DNA of 64,000 nucleotides, taken from Mycobacterium lentiflavum (lineage in GTDB: Bacteria > Actinomycetota > Actinomycetes > Mycobacteriales > Mycobacteriaceae). The stretch is from NCBI RefSeq assembly GCF_022374895.2, contig NZ_CP092423.2, positions 2,604,001 to 2,668,000 on the forward strand. The letters are read 5' to 3'. Shown here piece after piece: positions 1 through 19,791 of this stretch (its first letter is position 1; each line of letters opens with the position of its first letter). Made by a program: the position numbers and the translations under genes. The notes under the pieces were generated by a model. It made no database searches and was not told where the DNA came from. It was given only the letters and a program-made list of their open reading frames with translations.

Positions 1-413
1 TTCTCGGCCTCGGTCAGGCCGCCGCAAAAGTATTCGGCGACCTTGACGATGAGCATGAAGAAGGTGGCGTGCGCCCAGTAGAAGGTCTCGGGGTTCAGCG
101 CGTGGTAGCGACGGCCTTCGGCGTCGATCCCTTTGATGGTGTCGTGGTAGTGCTTGATCTGCTCACCCGTCAGGGGCGCGCGATCGCCGTCGTAGACCAC
201 GCCCATGATCGGGTACACCGACCGGGCCACCCGCTGCAGGGGTTCGCGCAGCAGGATCGAATGCTGCTCGACGCCCGCACCGAGCTGTGGGTACATGTTC
301 TGGATCGCCCCGATCCAGACCCCCATCATTCCGGTGCGCAAGTCGCCAAAGTACTTCCAGGTAAGGGAATCTGGCCCAAGAGGATCAGCGGCTGTGGTCG
401 AAGTGGTTGTCAT
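1..413 (-). CDS. MpaB-like oxygenase family (DUF2236) protein, partial at left edge
   Basis: Reading the minus strand from the ATG at 413 gives an uninterrupted frame of 137 codons that runs off the left edge, so the C-terminus is missing. The protein starts MTTTSTTAADPLG and contains the DUF2236/MpaB-type pattern: ARSVYPIMGVVYDGDRA near residues 67-83, then RYHALNPETFYWAHATFFM around residues 109-127. A strong ribosome binding site (TAGGAGG) lies 5 bases upstream of the ATG. By gene order it is the Rv1645c counterpart. Family members are putative haem-dependent oxygenases (for example latex-clearing protein and MpaB), but the substrate is unknown and the metal-binding part cannot be assessed from this fragment. 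The divergent neighbour is the adenylate cyclase. A palindrome at 453-468 lies 40 bp upstream and may be its operator. Confidence 0.8.
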   Translation of the reverse strand, partial: MTTTSTTAADPLGPDSLTWKYFGDLRTGMMGVWIGAIQNMYPQLGAGVEQHSILLREPLQRVARSVYPIMGVVYDGDRAPLTGEQIKHYHDTIKGIDAEGRRYHALNPETFYWAHATFFMLIVKVAEYFCGGLTEAE

Positions 414-452
414 CACGACCTCCTACGTGCCCAGTGAGCTCACGATAACTCT

Positions 453-468
453 GACAACGCGTGTTGTC
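453..468. promoter_or_regulatory. Palindrome GACAAC-N4-GTTGTC upstream of the MpaB-like gene
   Basis: The sequence GACAACGCGTGTTGTC has perfect 6-bp inverted arms around a 4-bp spacer. It sits 40 bp upstream of the minus-strand start at 413, in the divergent gap before the cyclase. Size and symmetry fit a TetR-family operator, but no TetR gene is adjacent inside the window, so the cognate regulator is unknown. Confidence 0.35.
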
Positions 469-544
469 TGCGTTTCGGCGTGCGCCACGCGAAGCGTTAC
501 CGAGATTCCACGCCCGCGTGGCAGCGTCGTGATCAGTCGGTTTC

Positions 545-1519
545 GTGCGATGTGTGACACAAACCGGACGGGCGTCATTGCCCGGCTCAGCCGAAACTAC
601 TTACCCTTGCCAGGTGGAACTCGCGCCGCGCGATCCGGATCCGGGCGAGTCCTTGGACAAGGACTCGGATTCGGTGACGACGGTGACGCCTCCCGGCTCA
701 ACGTCTTTCTCAGGAAGACGGTCTCCGGTGTCCAAACACGCCGCGGCCCAGTGGTGGCGGACCGCCAATCACAGCCCGGGCGTGGTGGCCTTCATCCGGC
801 GGGCGCGGCGGATGCTGCCGGGCGATCCCGAATTCGGCGACCCGCTGTCGATGGCGGGTGACGGCGGTCCGCGGGCGGCGGCCCGCGCCGCGGATCGACT
901 GCTGGGGGATCGCGACGCCGCGTCGCGCGAAGTCAGCCTGAGCGTGCTGCAGGTCTGGCAGGCGCTGACCGAGGCGGTGTCGCGTCGGCCGGCGAATCCA
1001 GAGGTGACGCTCGTCTTCACCGACCTGGTCGGCTTCTCGACATGGTCGCTGCAGGCCGGTGACGATGCGGCCCTCACCTTGCTGCGTCAGGTGGCTCGCG
1101 CGGTGGAGCCGCCGCTGCTCGATGCCGGCGGGCACATCGTCAAGCGGATGGGCGACGGCATCATGGCGGTGTTCCGGCGTCCCGACGTCGCGGTGCGGGC
1201 CGTGGTGCAAGCCGACACCGCGATGCGGGAGGTCGAGGTGGGCGGCTATCGCCCCCGGATGCGGGTCGGGATCCACACCGGGCGGCCGCAGCGGTTGGCC
1301 GCCGACTGGCTCGGTGTCGACGTCAATATCGCCGCGCGCGTGATGGAGCGTGCCACCAAGGGCGGGATCATGATCTCGAGTTCGGCGCTGGATCTGGTCC
1401 CGCAGCACGAGCTGGACGCCTTGGGTGTCGTCGCTAAACGCGCACGTAAATCCCTGTTCACGCCCAAGACCCCGGGCATCCCGCCGGATTTGGCGATATA
1501 CCGCTTGGAACACTATTAG
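545..1519 (+). CDS. Class III adenylate cyclase (Rv1647-like)
   Basis: Makes cAMP from ATP. The catalytic domain occupies the C-terminal half (about residues 150-310 of the longest frame). FTDLVGFSTW carries the first metal-binding Asp, and VKRMGDGIMAVF supplies the second metal Asp and the adenine-specifying Lys. GVDVNIAARV has the specificity Asp plus the Asn and Arg of the transition-state site. Lys/Asp at the specificity positions predicts ATP rather than GTP. No membrane segment or sensor domain is visible, and the N-terminal 150 residues are Pro/Asp/Ser-rich then helical. The start is unresolved. In-frame GTGs lie at 545, 554, 614 and 674, and none has a convincing ribosome binding site. 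The M. tuberculosis homologue is recalled as about 316 residues, which favours an upstream start. A cyclic-nucleotide-binding transporter lies 4.6 kb downstream. Confidence 0.85.
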   Translation: MRCVTQTGRASLPGSAETTYPCQVELAPRDPDPGESLDKDSDSVTTVTPPGSTSFSGRRSPVSKHAAAQWWRTANHSPGVVAFIRRARRMLPGDPEFGDPLSMAGDGGPRAAARAADRLLGDRDAASREVSLSVLQVWQALTEAVSRRPANPEVTLVFTDLVGFSTWSLQAGDDAALTLLRQVARAVEPPLLDAGGHIVKRMGDGIMAVFRRPDVAVRAVVQADTAMREVEVGGYRPRMRVGIHTGRPQRLAADWLGVDVNIAARVMERATKGGIMISSSALDLVPQHELDALGVVAKRARKSLFTPKTPGIPPDLAIYRLEHY

Positions 1520-1567
1520 CGAAGTCACAGCGTCCCATCACGAAGACGAAACAATTCAGCCCGCATA

Positions 1568-2398
1568 ATGGAATCAGTGTTTGGGGGATTCCTATCCCGG
1601 CTCGGCCGGATCCGTTTCACCGTGGGGTATGCCGCGGTGCTGCTTGCGGTGAGCTGCGCCATCCTGGTGCTCGGCCGGCACGCGCATGACATCATCGTCG
1701 CCCGTGCCAGCACCAACCTGCACAACTTGGCGCACGGACACATCGGAACACTGCTGGGCAGTGCGCTGGTCGTCGACGCCGGTCCGCTGTGGTTCTGGTT
1801 ACCGTTTTTGACCTGCCTGCTGGCGCTGGCCGAGCTGCATCTGCAGACCGTCCGGTTGATGATCGCGTTCGTCGTCGGCCACATCGGCGCGACGTTGGTC
1901 GTGGCGGCTGCTCTTGCCTCCGCGGTCGAGTTCGGCTGGCTGCCGATATCGATCTCGCGGGCCAGCGACGTCGGGATGAGCTATGGCGCACTGGCGGTGC
2001 TCGGCGCGATGACGGCCGCGATACCGCAGCGCTGGCGTCCGGCGTGGATCGGCTGGTGGGTCTCGGCGGGCCTGGCCTCGGCGATCATCGGCGCCGACTT
2101 CACCGACGCGGGGCACACCGTCGCCGTGATCCTGGGCGTCCTGGTTTCCGCCCGGTTCCGTCAACCGATCCGCTGGACGCCGGTGCTGATCGCGATGCTG
2201 GTGGCGTCGTCCGGCTTCGGTTTCCTGGTCCTGGCTCACCACTGGGGAACGATGGTCGCGGCTCCGGTCGTCGGGGCGCTCGGCGCCGTGGTGGCGTACA
2301 AGCTCGCCCAGCTCAGGGCGTCGCGCAGCACGGCGCCGGTCTCGGCGGCAGCCGGCGAACAGGCGCCCACCGCCCTGCAGCCGGCCCTGGTCGGCTAA
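1568..2398 (+). CDS. Rhomboid-like integral membrane protein (Rv1648-like)
   Basis: A 276-residue protein with about six hydrophobic segments (roughly residues 17-37, 74-90, 96-120, 135-152, 160-177, 183-195, then 203-240). The pattern recalls rhomboids: NLHNLAHGHIGTLLGSAL near residues 50-67 resembles the conserved N-terminal loop, GMSYGALAVLG puts Ser138 in a GxSxG setting, and DAGHTVAVILGVLVS puts His183 at the start of a later helix. If these align with the rhomboid Ser-His dyad, it could be an active intramembrane protease, but many actinobacterial relatives are annotated only as rhomboid-like. It follows the cyclase by 48 bp and precedes pheS by 143 bp. Function is unknown. Confidence 0.75.
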   Translation: MESVFGGFLSRLGRIRFTVGYAAVLLAVSCAILVLGRHAHDIIVARASTNLHNLAHGHIGTLLGSALVVDAGPLWFWLPFLTCLLALAELHLQTVRLMIAFVVGHIGATLVVAAALASAVEFGWLPISISRASDVGMSYGALAVLGAMTAAIPQRWRPAWIGWWVSAGLASAIIGADFTDAGHTVAVILGVLVSARFRQPIRWTPVLIAMLVASSGFGFLVLAHHWGTMVAAPVVGALGAVVAYKLAQLRASRSTAPVSAAAGEQAPTALQPALVG

Positions 2399-2447
2399 TC
2401 CTTCGCTGCCCGCCGAAGCGCGTTCAGTTCACTGGACTCGGTCACAT

Positions 2448-3584
<1,137 letters not shown>

Positions 3585-3585
<1 letters not shown>

Positions 3586-6080
3586 TGCGTATTCCGTATA
3601 GCTGGTTGCGCGAAGTGGTTGCCGTCGGAACACCCGGCTGGGACGTCGGCGCCGACGAGCTCGAGCAGACGCTGGTGCGCATCGGCCACGAGGTCGAGGA
3701 AGTCGTCACCCTGGGCCCGGTCGATGGCCCCTTGACCGTGGGTCGGGTGTCCGCGATCGAGGAACTCACCGAATTCAAGAAGCCGATCCGCGCCTGCCTG
3801 GTCGACGTAGGCGAGGGTGAGGATCGTGGAATCGTCTGCGGTGCAACCAATTTCGCGGTGGGTGATCTGGTGGTGGTGGCGCTGCCCGGCAGCACGCTGC
3901 CCGGCGGATTCGCGATCACTGCCCGCAAGACCTACGGCCGCAGCTCCGACGGAATGATCTGCTCGGCATCTGAACTCGGCTTGGGCTCAGACCATTCCGG
4001 GATTCTGGTGCTGCCACCGGGAACCGCCGAACCTGGTGCCGGCGGCGCCGAGGTGCTCGGCCTGGACGACGTGGTCTTCAACCTGGCCGTCACGCCGGAC
4101 CGCGGCTACTGCATGTCGGTGCGCGGCCTGGCCCGCGAGATCGCCTGCGCCTACGACCTGAATTTCGTCGACCCGGCCTCTGACGCCGTGGTCAAGCCGC
4201 TGCCGGCCGACGGCGAGGCGTGGCCGCTGACCGTGCAGGCCGGGACCGGTGTGCAGCGGTTCGCCCTGCGGCCGGTCACGGGGATCGATCCGGCCGCGGT
4301 GTCACCGTGGTGGTTGCAGCGCCGGCTGATGCTGTCCGGCATCCGCGCGATGTCGCCGGCCGTGGACGTGACCAACTACGTGATGCTGGAACTGGGCCAC
4401 CCGATGCACGCCCACGACCGCAATCGCATCACCGGGGGATTCAAGGTGCGCTTCGCGCAGCCCGGAGAGACCGTCGTCACGCTGGATGACATTGCGCGCA
4501 AACTCGATCCGGCCGATGTGCTGATCGTCGACGACGTCGCGACGACCGCGATCGGCGGCGTGATGGGCGCGGCGAGCACCGAGGTGCGCGCCGACTCCAC
4601 CGACGTGCTGTTGGAAGCCGCGGTGTGGGACCCGGCCGCGATTTCGCGCACGCAGCGGCGGCTGCACCTGCCCAGCGAGGCCGCGCGTCGCTACGAGCGC
4701 GCCGTCGACCCGGCCATTTCGGTGGCCGCGCTGGACCGCTGTGCCGCGCTGCTGGCCGACATCACCGGGGGAGCGGTATCGCCGACGCTGACCGATTGGC
4801 GCGGGGATCCGCCGCGCGACGACTGGTCGCTACCGCCGATCTCGATCGCCGCCGACCTGGCGGACCGGTTCGCCGGCGTGGCCTACGCCGCGGGCACCAC
4901 TACCCGGCGACTCACCCAAATCGGTGCCGCGGTAACCGAAAACGGTGACACGCTGACCGTCACCCCGCCGAGCTGGCGGCCCGATCTGTTGCAGCCCGCC
5001 GACCTCGTCGAGGAGGTGCTGCGGCTGGAAGGCCTCGAGGTCATTCCGTCGCTGCTGCCGCCGGCGCCGGCGGGCCGCGGCCTGACGCGGGTGCAGAAGC
5101 GTCGCCGCGCGATCGGGAAGTCGCTCGCTCAGTCGGGGTATGTCGAGATCCTCCCGACCCCGTTCTTGCCGGCCGGTGTGTTCGACCTCTGGGGTCTGCC
5201 GGCCGACGATCCGCGGCGCACCGCGACGCGGGTGCTCAACCCGCTGGACGCGGATCGCCCCGAGCTGGCCACCACGCTGCTGCCCGGATTACTGGAAGCA
5301 TTGGGGCGCAACGTATCCCGAGGCCTTGTCGATGTCGCGTTGTATGCCGTCGCGCAGGTGGTGCGGCCGACCGAGCAGACCCGCGGCGTCGAGCTGATCC
5401 CCGTCCACCGCCGGCCGACCGACGCCGAGATCGCGACACTCGACACCTCGCTGCCCCGCCAGCCCCAGCACGTCGCCGCGGTGCTGGCCGGGCTGCGCGA
5501 ACCGCGGGGCCCGTGGGGCCCCGGCCGTGCCGTCGACGCCGCCGACGCCCTCGAGGCGGTGCGAATCATTGCGCGCGCCAGCGGAATCGACGTCACGTTG
5601 CGCGCGGCGCAGTACCTGCCGTGGCATCCCGGCCGCTGCGCCGAGGTCGTCGTCGCCGACGCCGTCGTCGGCCACGCGGGTCAATTGCATCCGGCGGTCA
5701 TCGAGCGGTCGGGCCTGCCGAAGGGGACCTGCGCACTGGAGCTCAACCTCGACGCGCTGCCGCTCACCGAGCTGTTGCCGGCGCCCAAGGTGTCACCGTT
5801 CCCGGCCGTCTTCCAGGACGTCAGCCTGGTGGTGGCGGCGGACGTGCCGGCCCAGGCGGTGGCCGACGCGGTGCGCGAGGGCGCGGGCGAGCTGCTGGAA
5901 GACATGCAGCTGTTCGACGTGTTCAGCGGCCCGCAGATCGGCGAGAATCGCAAGTCGCTGACCTTCGCGCTGCGGTTCCGCGCCCCGGACCGCACGCTGA
6001 CTGAAGACGACGCCAGCGCGGCCCGCGATGCCGCGGTGCGGCGCGCCGCCGAGGTGGTCGGCGCCGAAATGCGCGCCTAG
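3585..6080 (+). CDS. pheT: Phenylalanyl-tRNA synthetase beta subunit
   Basis: The 831-residue beta subunit, full length for the family. In order it has an EMAP-like tRNA-binding OB fold (about residues 40-155, ending in the [15 protein letters not shown] region), the B3/B4 editing domain (about 215-400, with [17 protein letters not shown]), the B5 domain (about 405-480), the core-like domain with [20 protein letters not shown], and a C-terminal anticodon-binding FDX-ACB domain (about 738-830). The beta subunit hydrolyses Tyr-tRNA-Phe and contacts the tRNA. Its ATG overlaps the pheS stop by one base. The next gene is convergent and ends only 3 bp away. Confidence 0.98.
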
Positions 6081-6083
6081 GCT

Positions 6084-8060
<1,977 letters not shown>

Positions 8061-8154
8061 CTATCCCGCATACCCGCGCCGAGTAACGCCAACGTTCACG
8101 ACAAGCGAAAACTTCTGCGCCTTGCCACCGGACCATGACCCGACCTTCGAACTG

Positions 8155-8172
8155 GATATCGCCCGCGATATC
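8155..8172. promoter_or_regulatory. GATATC-N6-GATATC bipartite element upstream of the MFS-cNMP gene
   Basis: The 18-mer GATATCGCCCGCGATATC has perfect 8-bp inverted arms (GATATCGC / GCGATATC) around CC. It lies in the divergent gap between the MFS-cNMP gene (95 bp upstream of its start) and argC. A second copy of the same spaced pattern lies at 50346-50363. The binding protein is unknown. Confidence 0.35.
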
Positions 8173-8246
8173 ACTTCCGCAAGTCGGGTGATAGTTGCCC
8201 AGCGGTGCTGGTGGGACGAATGGGACTGGTATGAATTTGCAATGAA

Positions 8247-10547
<2,301 letters not shown>

Positions 10548-10551
<4 letters not shown>

Positions 10552-11440
10552 CGACGAACATCAACACCGACGAACTGTCCACTCACGTCAAAGCACAAGT
10601 GCTCGCCGAAGCGCTGCCCTGGCTCATCCAGTTGCACGGCAAGATCGTCGTGGTCAAATACGGCGGCAACGCGATGACCGACGAGACGCTGCGGCAGGCC
10701 TTCGCCGCCGACATGGCATTCCTGCGCAACTGCGGAATCCATCCCGTCGTCGTGCACGGCGGTGGCCCGCAGATCACCGCGATGCTGCGCCGCCTCGGCA
10801 TCGACAAGGGTGGCTTTAAGGGCGGATTCCGGGTCACCACACCGGAAGTGCTCGACGTCGCGCGGATGGTGCTGTTCGGACAGGTGGGCCGCGAACTGGT
10901 CAACCTGATCAACGCCTACGGTCCGTACGCCGTCGGCATCACCGGTGAGGACGCTCAGCTGTTCACCGCGGTGCGGCGCAGCGTCACCGTCGACGGTGTG
11001 GTCACCGACATCGGCCTGGTCGGCGACGTCGACAAGGTCAACACCGCCGCAGTGTTGGATCTGATTGCGGCGCGGCGTATTCCGGTGGTCTCGACGCTTG
11101 CGCCCGACGCCGAGGGCGTGGTGCACAACATCAACGCCGATACCGCCGCGGCCGCGCTGGCCGAGGCGCTGGGCGCCGAAAAGCTGTTGATGCTCACCGA
11201 TGTCGAGGGCCTGTACACCAGCTGGCCGGATCGCGATTCGCTGGTCAGCGAAATCGACACCGCCACATTGGCGCAACTGCTACCCACTTTGGAGGCGGGC
11301 ATGATCCCGAAGGTAGAAGCGTGTCTGCGGGCCGTCACCGCGGGCGTGCCCAGCGCACATGTCATCGACGGCAGGGTCAAGCACTGTGTGCTGGTCGAGC
11401 TGTTCACCCACGCCGGGACCGGCACCAAGGTGGTGCCGAC

Positions 11441-11444
<4 letters not shown>
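10548..11444 (+). CDS. argB: Acetylglutamate kinase
   Basis: Phosphorylates N-acetylglutamate. It is usually the arginine-feedback-controlled step, and in enzymes of this length class the inhibitory site is formed by the N-terminal helix seen here (residues 1-30). The 298-residue amino-acid-kinase fold shows [11 protein letters not shown] (phosphate-binding Lys and Gly), [14 protein letters not shown] (substrate loop), [16 protein letters not shown], and [11 protein letters not shown]. It overlaps argJ (ATGA) and argD (GTGA). Confidence 0.98.
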
Positions 11445-14039
<2,595 letters not shown>

Positions 14040-14056
14040 ACCTAGGAGATTGATTC

Positions 14057-16763
<2,707 letters not shown>

Positions 16764-16899
16764 CTCACGCCGGCTCCTGCCTGGCGCACGAGGGATACGT
16801 TCAGCCCCGGTTGCGATGACCAAAGGCCCTGTGGAACTGCGGGCCGCGCGGAGAGGCTGGACACGGATCAAATTCGCCATCGGAATGCCAGGAGGAATC

Positions 16900-16995
16900 A
16901 TGGGTTGGCCAGTGGCTGCGGTGCTGATCGCGTTCGTCTTCGCCGTCATGGTGGTGCTCGCCACCTACATCAGCGTCCGATTCACCAAGAAGTAA
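16900..16995 (+). CDS. Small single-span membrane protein, 31 residues
   Basis: The ATG at 16900 follows an AGGAGG by 4 bases and opens MGWPVAAVLIAFVFAVMVVL, one hydrophobic helix (about residues 4-27) followed by a basic tail ending RFTKK. The frame is open further upstream (ATGs at 16888 and 16816), but the ribosome binding site favours 16900. It lies 45 bp before the carboxylesterase start. I know of no counterpart at this place in M. tuberculosis and cannot assign a function. A small membrane partner or regulator is plausible by size only. Confidence 0.5.
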   Translation: MGWPVAAVLIAFVFAVMVVLATYISVRFTKK

Positions 16996-17039
16996 GGCTT
17001 GCGCGAACCGATGACGGCCGGGTGGCACAGGGCGAGGGT

Positions 17040-18557
17040 GTGAACTCAATAAGACCCATTGTCGACACGCGGGATGGCCGGGTCCACGGGCGGGTCGTTG
17101 ATGGCGTGTACGCATTCCTCGGGGTGCCCTATGCGGCGCCACCGTTCGGCGCCGACCGGCTCAACCCTCCCCGGCGACCCGACTCGTGGAGCGGGGTGCG
17201 TGAGGCCACCGCGTTCGGCGCGGAGGTGCCGCAGCTCAAACCCGACAATCCGCACTGGGCCGCGCTGCTACCCGATCCCGCCGTCTCAGGTGAGGACTGC
17301 CTGAACCTCAACATCTGGACTCCGGAGTTGGGATCGGCGGCGCTGCCGGTCATGGTGTGGATTCCGGGGGGAATGTTCGAGTTCGGTTCGGGCGCCTCGT
17401 ACGACGGCAGCCGCTTTGCCCGCGACGGGGTGGTCTGCGTGACCATCAACTACCGCGTCGGGGCGGAGGGCTTTCTCTATCTCGATGACGGCACCGCTAA
17501 CCTGGGCCTACTTGACGAGATCGCGGCCCTGCGCTGGGTACAGCAGAACATCGCTGCCTTCGGCGGATCCCCGGACAATGTCACCGTCTTCGGAGAATCA
17601 GCCGGGGCGATGAGTGTCGGCACGCTGCTCGGCATGCCCGGCGCCGACGGTCTGTTCCGGCGTGCCATCGCCCAGAGCGGAGCTGCTCACCAGGCCACTC
17701 CGGCCACGACCGCCTTGCGGATTGGCCGCTACTTCGCCGAAAAGCTCGGAGTGGCGGCTACCCATGAAGCCGTCGCCGCGGTGGCCACCGACCGATTCCT
17801 TTCCGCCCAGGCTGAGCTGAAGGCCGACCTTCTCGCACAGCCCGACCCCGAGCGTTGGGGCGCCGAAACGGTGGCCAGCACCCTGCTATGGCAGCCCGTC
17901 GTCGATGGCGACGTAATCCCGGATCGCCCGCTTGCCCGGATCGCTGCCGGCAGCGCCGCCCATGTTGACCTGCTGGTCGGTAGCAACACCGAGGAATGGC
18001 GACTGTTCCTGGTGGTCAGCGGCCTGATCGGGCAAATCACCGAACAAATCCTGACCGGACCGGTGTCGGTCTTCGGTTCGATGTCGCTGGCGGCCTACGG
18101 GCTTCCCGTCGACACCGCCCTTGCCGCCTATTGGGCCCGGTATCCCGAGGCGAGCCCGGGTGACCTGCTCGCGGCGGTACAGACCGACTGGTGGTGCCGC
18201 ATCCCGGCCATCCGCCTCGCCGACGCCCACGTCGGGCCTGGTGCGGCCACTTACATGTACGAATTCGGTTGGCCATCAACGGCATTCGACGGACTCCTGG
18301 GTGCATGCCACGCACTCGAAGTCGCATTCGTGTTCGACATCCTCGGTAAGCAGTCCGAGCCGCTGCTGGGGCCCGAACCCCCGCAGCTTCTCGCCGACAC
18401 CATGCACGCCGCCTGGATGTCCTTCGCCAGCACGGGCGACTGCGGGTGGCCCCGGTACGACCTGACACGGCGGACGACCATGTGCTTCAACACCACGTCG
18501 CATATCGCCACCGATCCGCGCGCCGCAGAACGCGCTTTGTGGGACGGCATACGTTAG
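17040..18557 (+). CDS. Type-B carboxylesterase (LipT-like)
   Basis: An alpha/beta-hydrolase of 505 residues from the GTG at 17040 (VNSIRPIVDTRDGRVHG...). The nucleophile elbow FGESAGAMSV places Ser187, SNTEEWRLF contains the acid residue, and ACHALEVAFVFDILG contains the catalytic His, so the triad looks complete. The oxyanion-loop segment reads VWIPGGMFEFGSG, with Pro where most family members have the His of HGG. No signal peptide is evident, so it is probably cytosolic. It is inserted between argH and pks10 and is not in M. tuberculosis at this locus. It is on the same strand as the PKS genes with a 136-bp gap to pks10, so a link to polyketide ester chemistry is possible but unproven. Confidence 0.85.
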   Translation: MNSIRPIVDTRDGRVHGRVVDGVYAFLGVPYAAPPFGADRLNPPRRPDSWSGVREATAFGAEVPQLKPDNPHWAALLPDPAVSGEDCLNLNIWTPELGSAALPVMVWIPGGMFEFGSGASYDGSRFARDGVVCVTINYRVGAEGFLYLDDGTANLGLLDEIAALRWVQQNIAAFGGSPDNVTVFGESAGAMSVGTLLGMPGADGLFRRAIAQSGAAHQATPATTALRIGRYFAEKLGVAATHEAVAAVATDRFLSAQAELKADLLAQPDPERWGAETVASTLLWQPVVDGDVIPDRPLARIAAGSAAHVDLLVGSNTEEWRLFLVVSGLIGQITEQILTGPVSVFGSMSLAAYGLPVDTALAAYWARYPEASPGDLLAAVQTDWWCRIPAIRLADAHVGPGAATYMYEFGWPSTAFDGLLGACHALEVAFVFDILGKQSEPLLGPEPPQLLADTMHAAWMSFASTGDCGWPRYDLTRRTTMCFNTTSHIATDPRAAERALWDGIR

Positions 18558-18693
18558 TGCTCAGGTGTGATCTTGGCTATGTCGGCGTCGCCACATATTG
18601 CGGCGCCGCTCGCTTGGGAGGAATAAACTCGCAACTCGAAGCCGTAGGGTTGAACCCGTCGACCTGCATGTTCGTCACCAAGGGGTGGGACCA

Positions 18694-19755
18694 ATGAGCG
18701 TCATCGCAGGCGTATGCGGTGCATTGCCGCCGTATCGCTATTCCCAACGAGAACTCACTGACTTCTTCCTCAGCATTCCCGGCTTCGCGGACTACGAGGA
18801 CATCGTCCGGCAGCTGCACACCAGCGCCAAGGTCAACAGCCGCCATCTGGTCATCCCGCTGGAGCGCTATCCCCGGCTGACCGACTTCGGCGTCGCGAAC
18901 CAGATCTACATCGACAATGCCGTTGAGCTGGGTACCGAGGCGCTGGCCGGGGCGCTGGACGACGCGGGGCTGCAGCCGCGCGACGTCGACGTGCTGTTCA
19001 CGACGACGGTCACCGGGCTCGCGATCCCCTCCATCGACGCCCGGATCGCCGGACGGCTCGGGCTGCGCGACGACGTGCGGCGGGTGCCGCTGTTCGGCCT
19101 CGGCTGCGTGGCCGGGGCGGCCGGCGTGGCCCGGCTGAACGACTATCTGCGCGGCGACCCGGATGGCGTGGCCGCCCTGATCTCCGTCGAGCTCTGTTCG
19201 CTGACCTACCCGGGGTACAAGCCCTCGCTGGCCGGTCTGGTCGGCAGCGCCCTGTTTGCTGACGGCGCGGCATCCGTGGTCGCCGTCGGCGAGGACCGCG
19301 CGGCGGAGATCGGCGCCAGCGGTCCGGACGTGCTGGATTCGCGCAGCCACCTCTACCCGGACTCGCTGCGCACCATGGGCTACGACGTCGGCACCGAGGG
19401 CTTCGAGCTGGTGCTGTCCAAGGACGTCGCGGCCGTCGTCGAGCAGTACATCGAAGACGACGTCACCGGTTTCCTGGGGGCGCACGGCCTGACCCCGACC
19501 GACGTCGGTGCCTTTGTCAGCCACCCCGGTGGTCCGAAGGTCATCGAGGCGATCACCGCGGCACTAAGCCTGCCGCCCGACGCCCTGGAACTCACCTGGC
19601 GGTCGCTCGGCGAGATCGGCAACCTCTCGTCGGCGTCGGTGCTGCACGTGCTGCGCGATACCATCGCCAAGAAGCCGCCCAGCGCAAGCCCGGGTCTGAT
19701 GCTCGCGATGGGGCCCGGCTTCTGCTCGGAGCTCGTCTTGCTGCGCTGGCACTGA
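18694..19755 (+). CDS. pks10: Type III polyketide synthase (chalcone-synthase-like)
   Basis: A 353-residue homodimeric iterative condensing enzyme that extends acyl-CoA starters with malonyl units without an ACP. The catalytic Cys138 is in [15 protein letters not shown], the catalytic His in [12 protein letters not shown], and the Asn in [15 protein letters not shown]. The ATG at 18694 follows AGGGGTGGGA, and MSVIAG is also the N-terminus of the pks11 product. First gene of the PKS cluster, in the order pks10-pks7-pks8-pks9-pks11 as in M. tuberculosis and M. marinum. Related mycobacterial enzymes make long-chain alkylpyrones, resorcinols or quinone precursors. The actual product here is not readable from sequence. 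Confidence 0.95.
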   Translation: MSVIAGVCGALPPYRYSQRELTDFFLSIPGFADYEDIVRQLHTSAKVNSRHLVIPLERYPRLTDFGVANQIYIDNAVELGTEALAGALDDAGLQPRDVDVLFTTTVTGLAIPSIDARIAGRLGLRDDVRRVPLFGLGCVAGAAGVARLNDYLRGDPDGVAALISVELCSLTYPGYKPSLAGLVGSALFADGAASVVAVGEDRAAEIGASGPDVLDSRSHLYPDSLRTMGYDVGTEGFELVLSKDVAAVVEQYIEDDVTGFLGAHGLTPTDVGAFVSHPGGPKVIEAITAALSLPPDALELTWRSLGEIGNLSSASVLHVLRDTIAKKPPSASPGLMLAMGPGFCSELVLLRWH

Positions 19756-19791
19756 TGCCTGCGTATGGATCCCGCGTCGTCTCGTAGCCCG

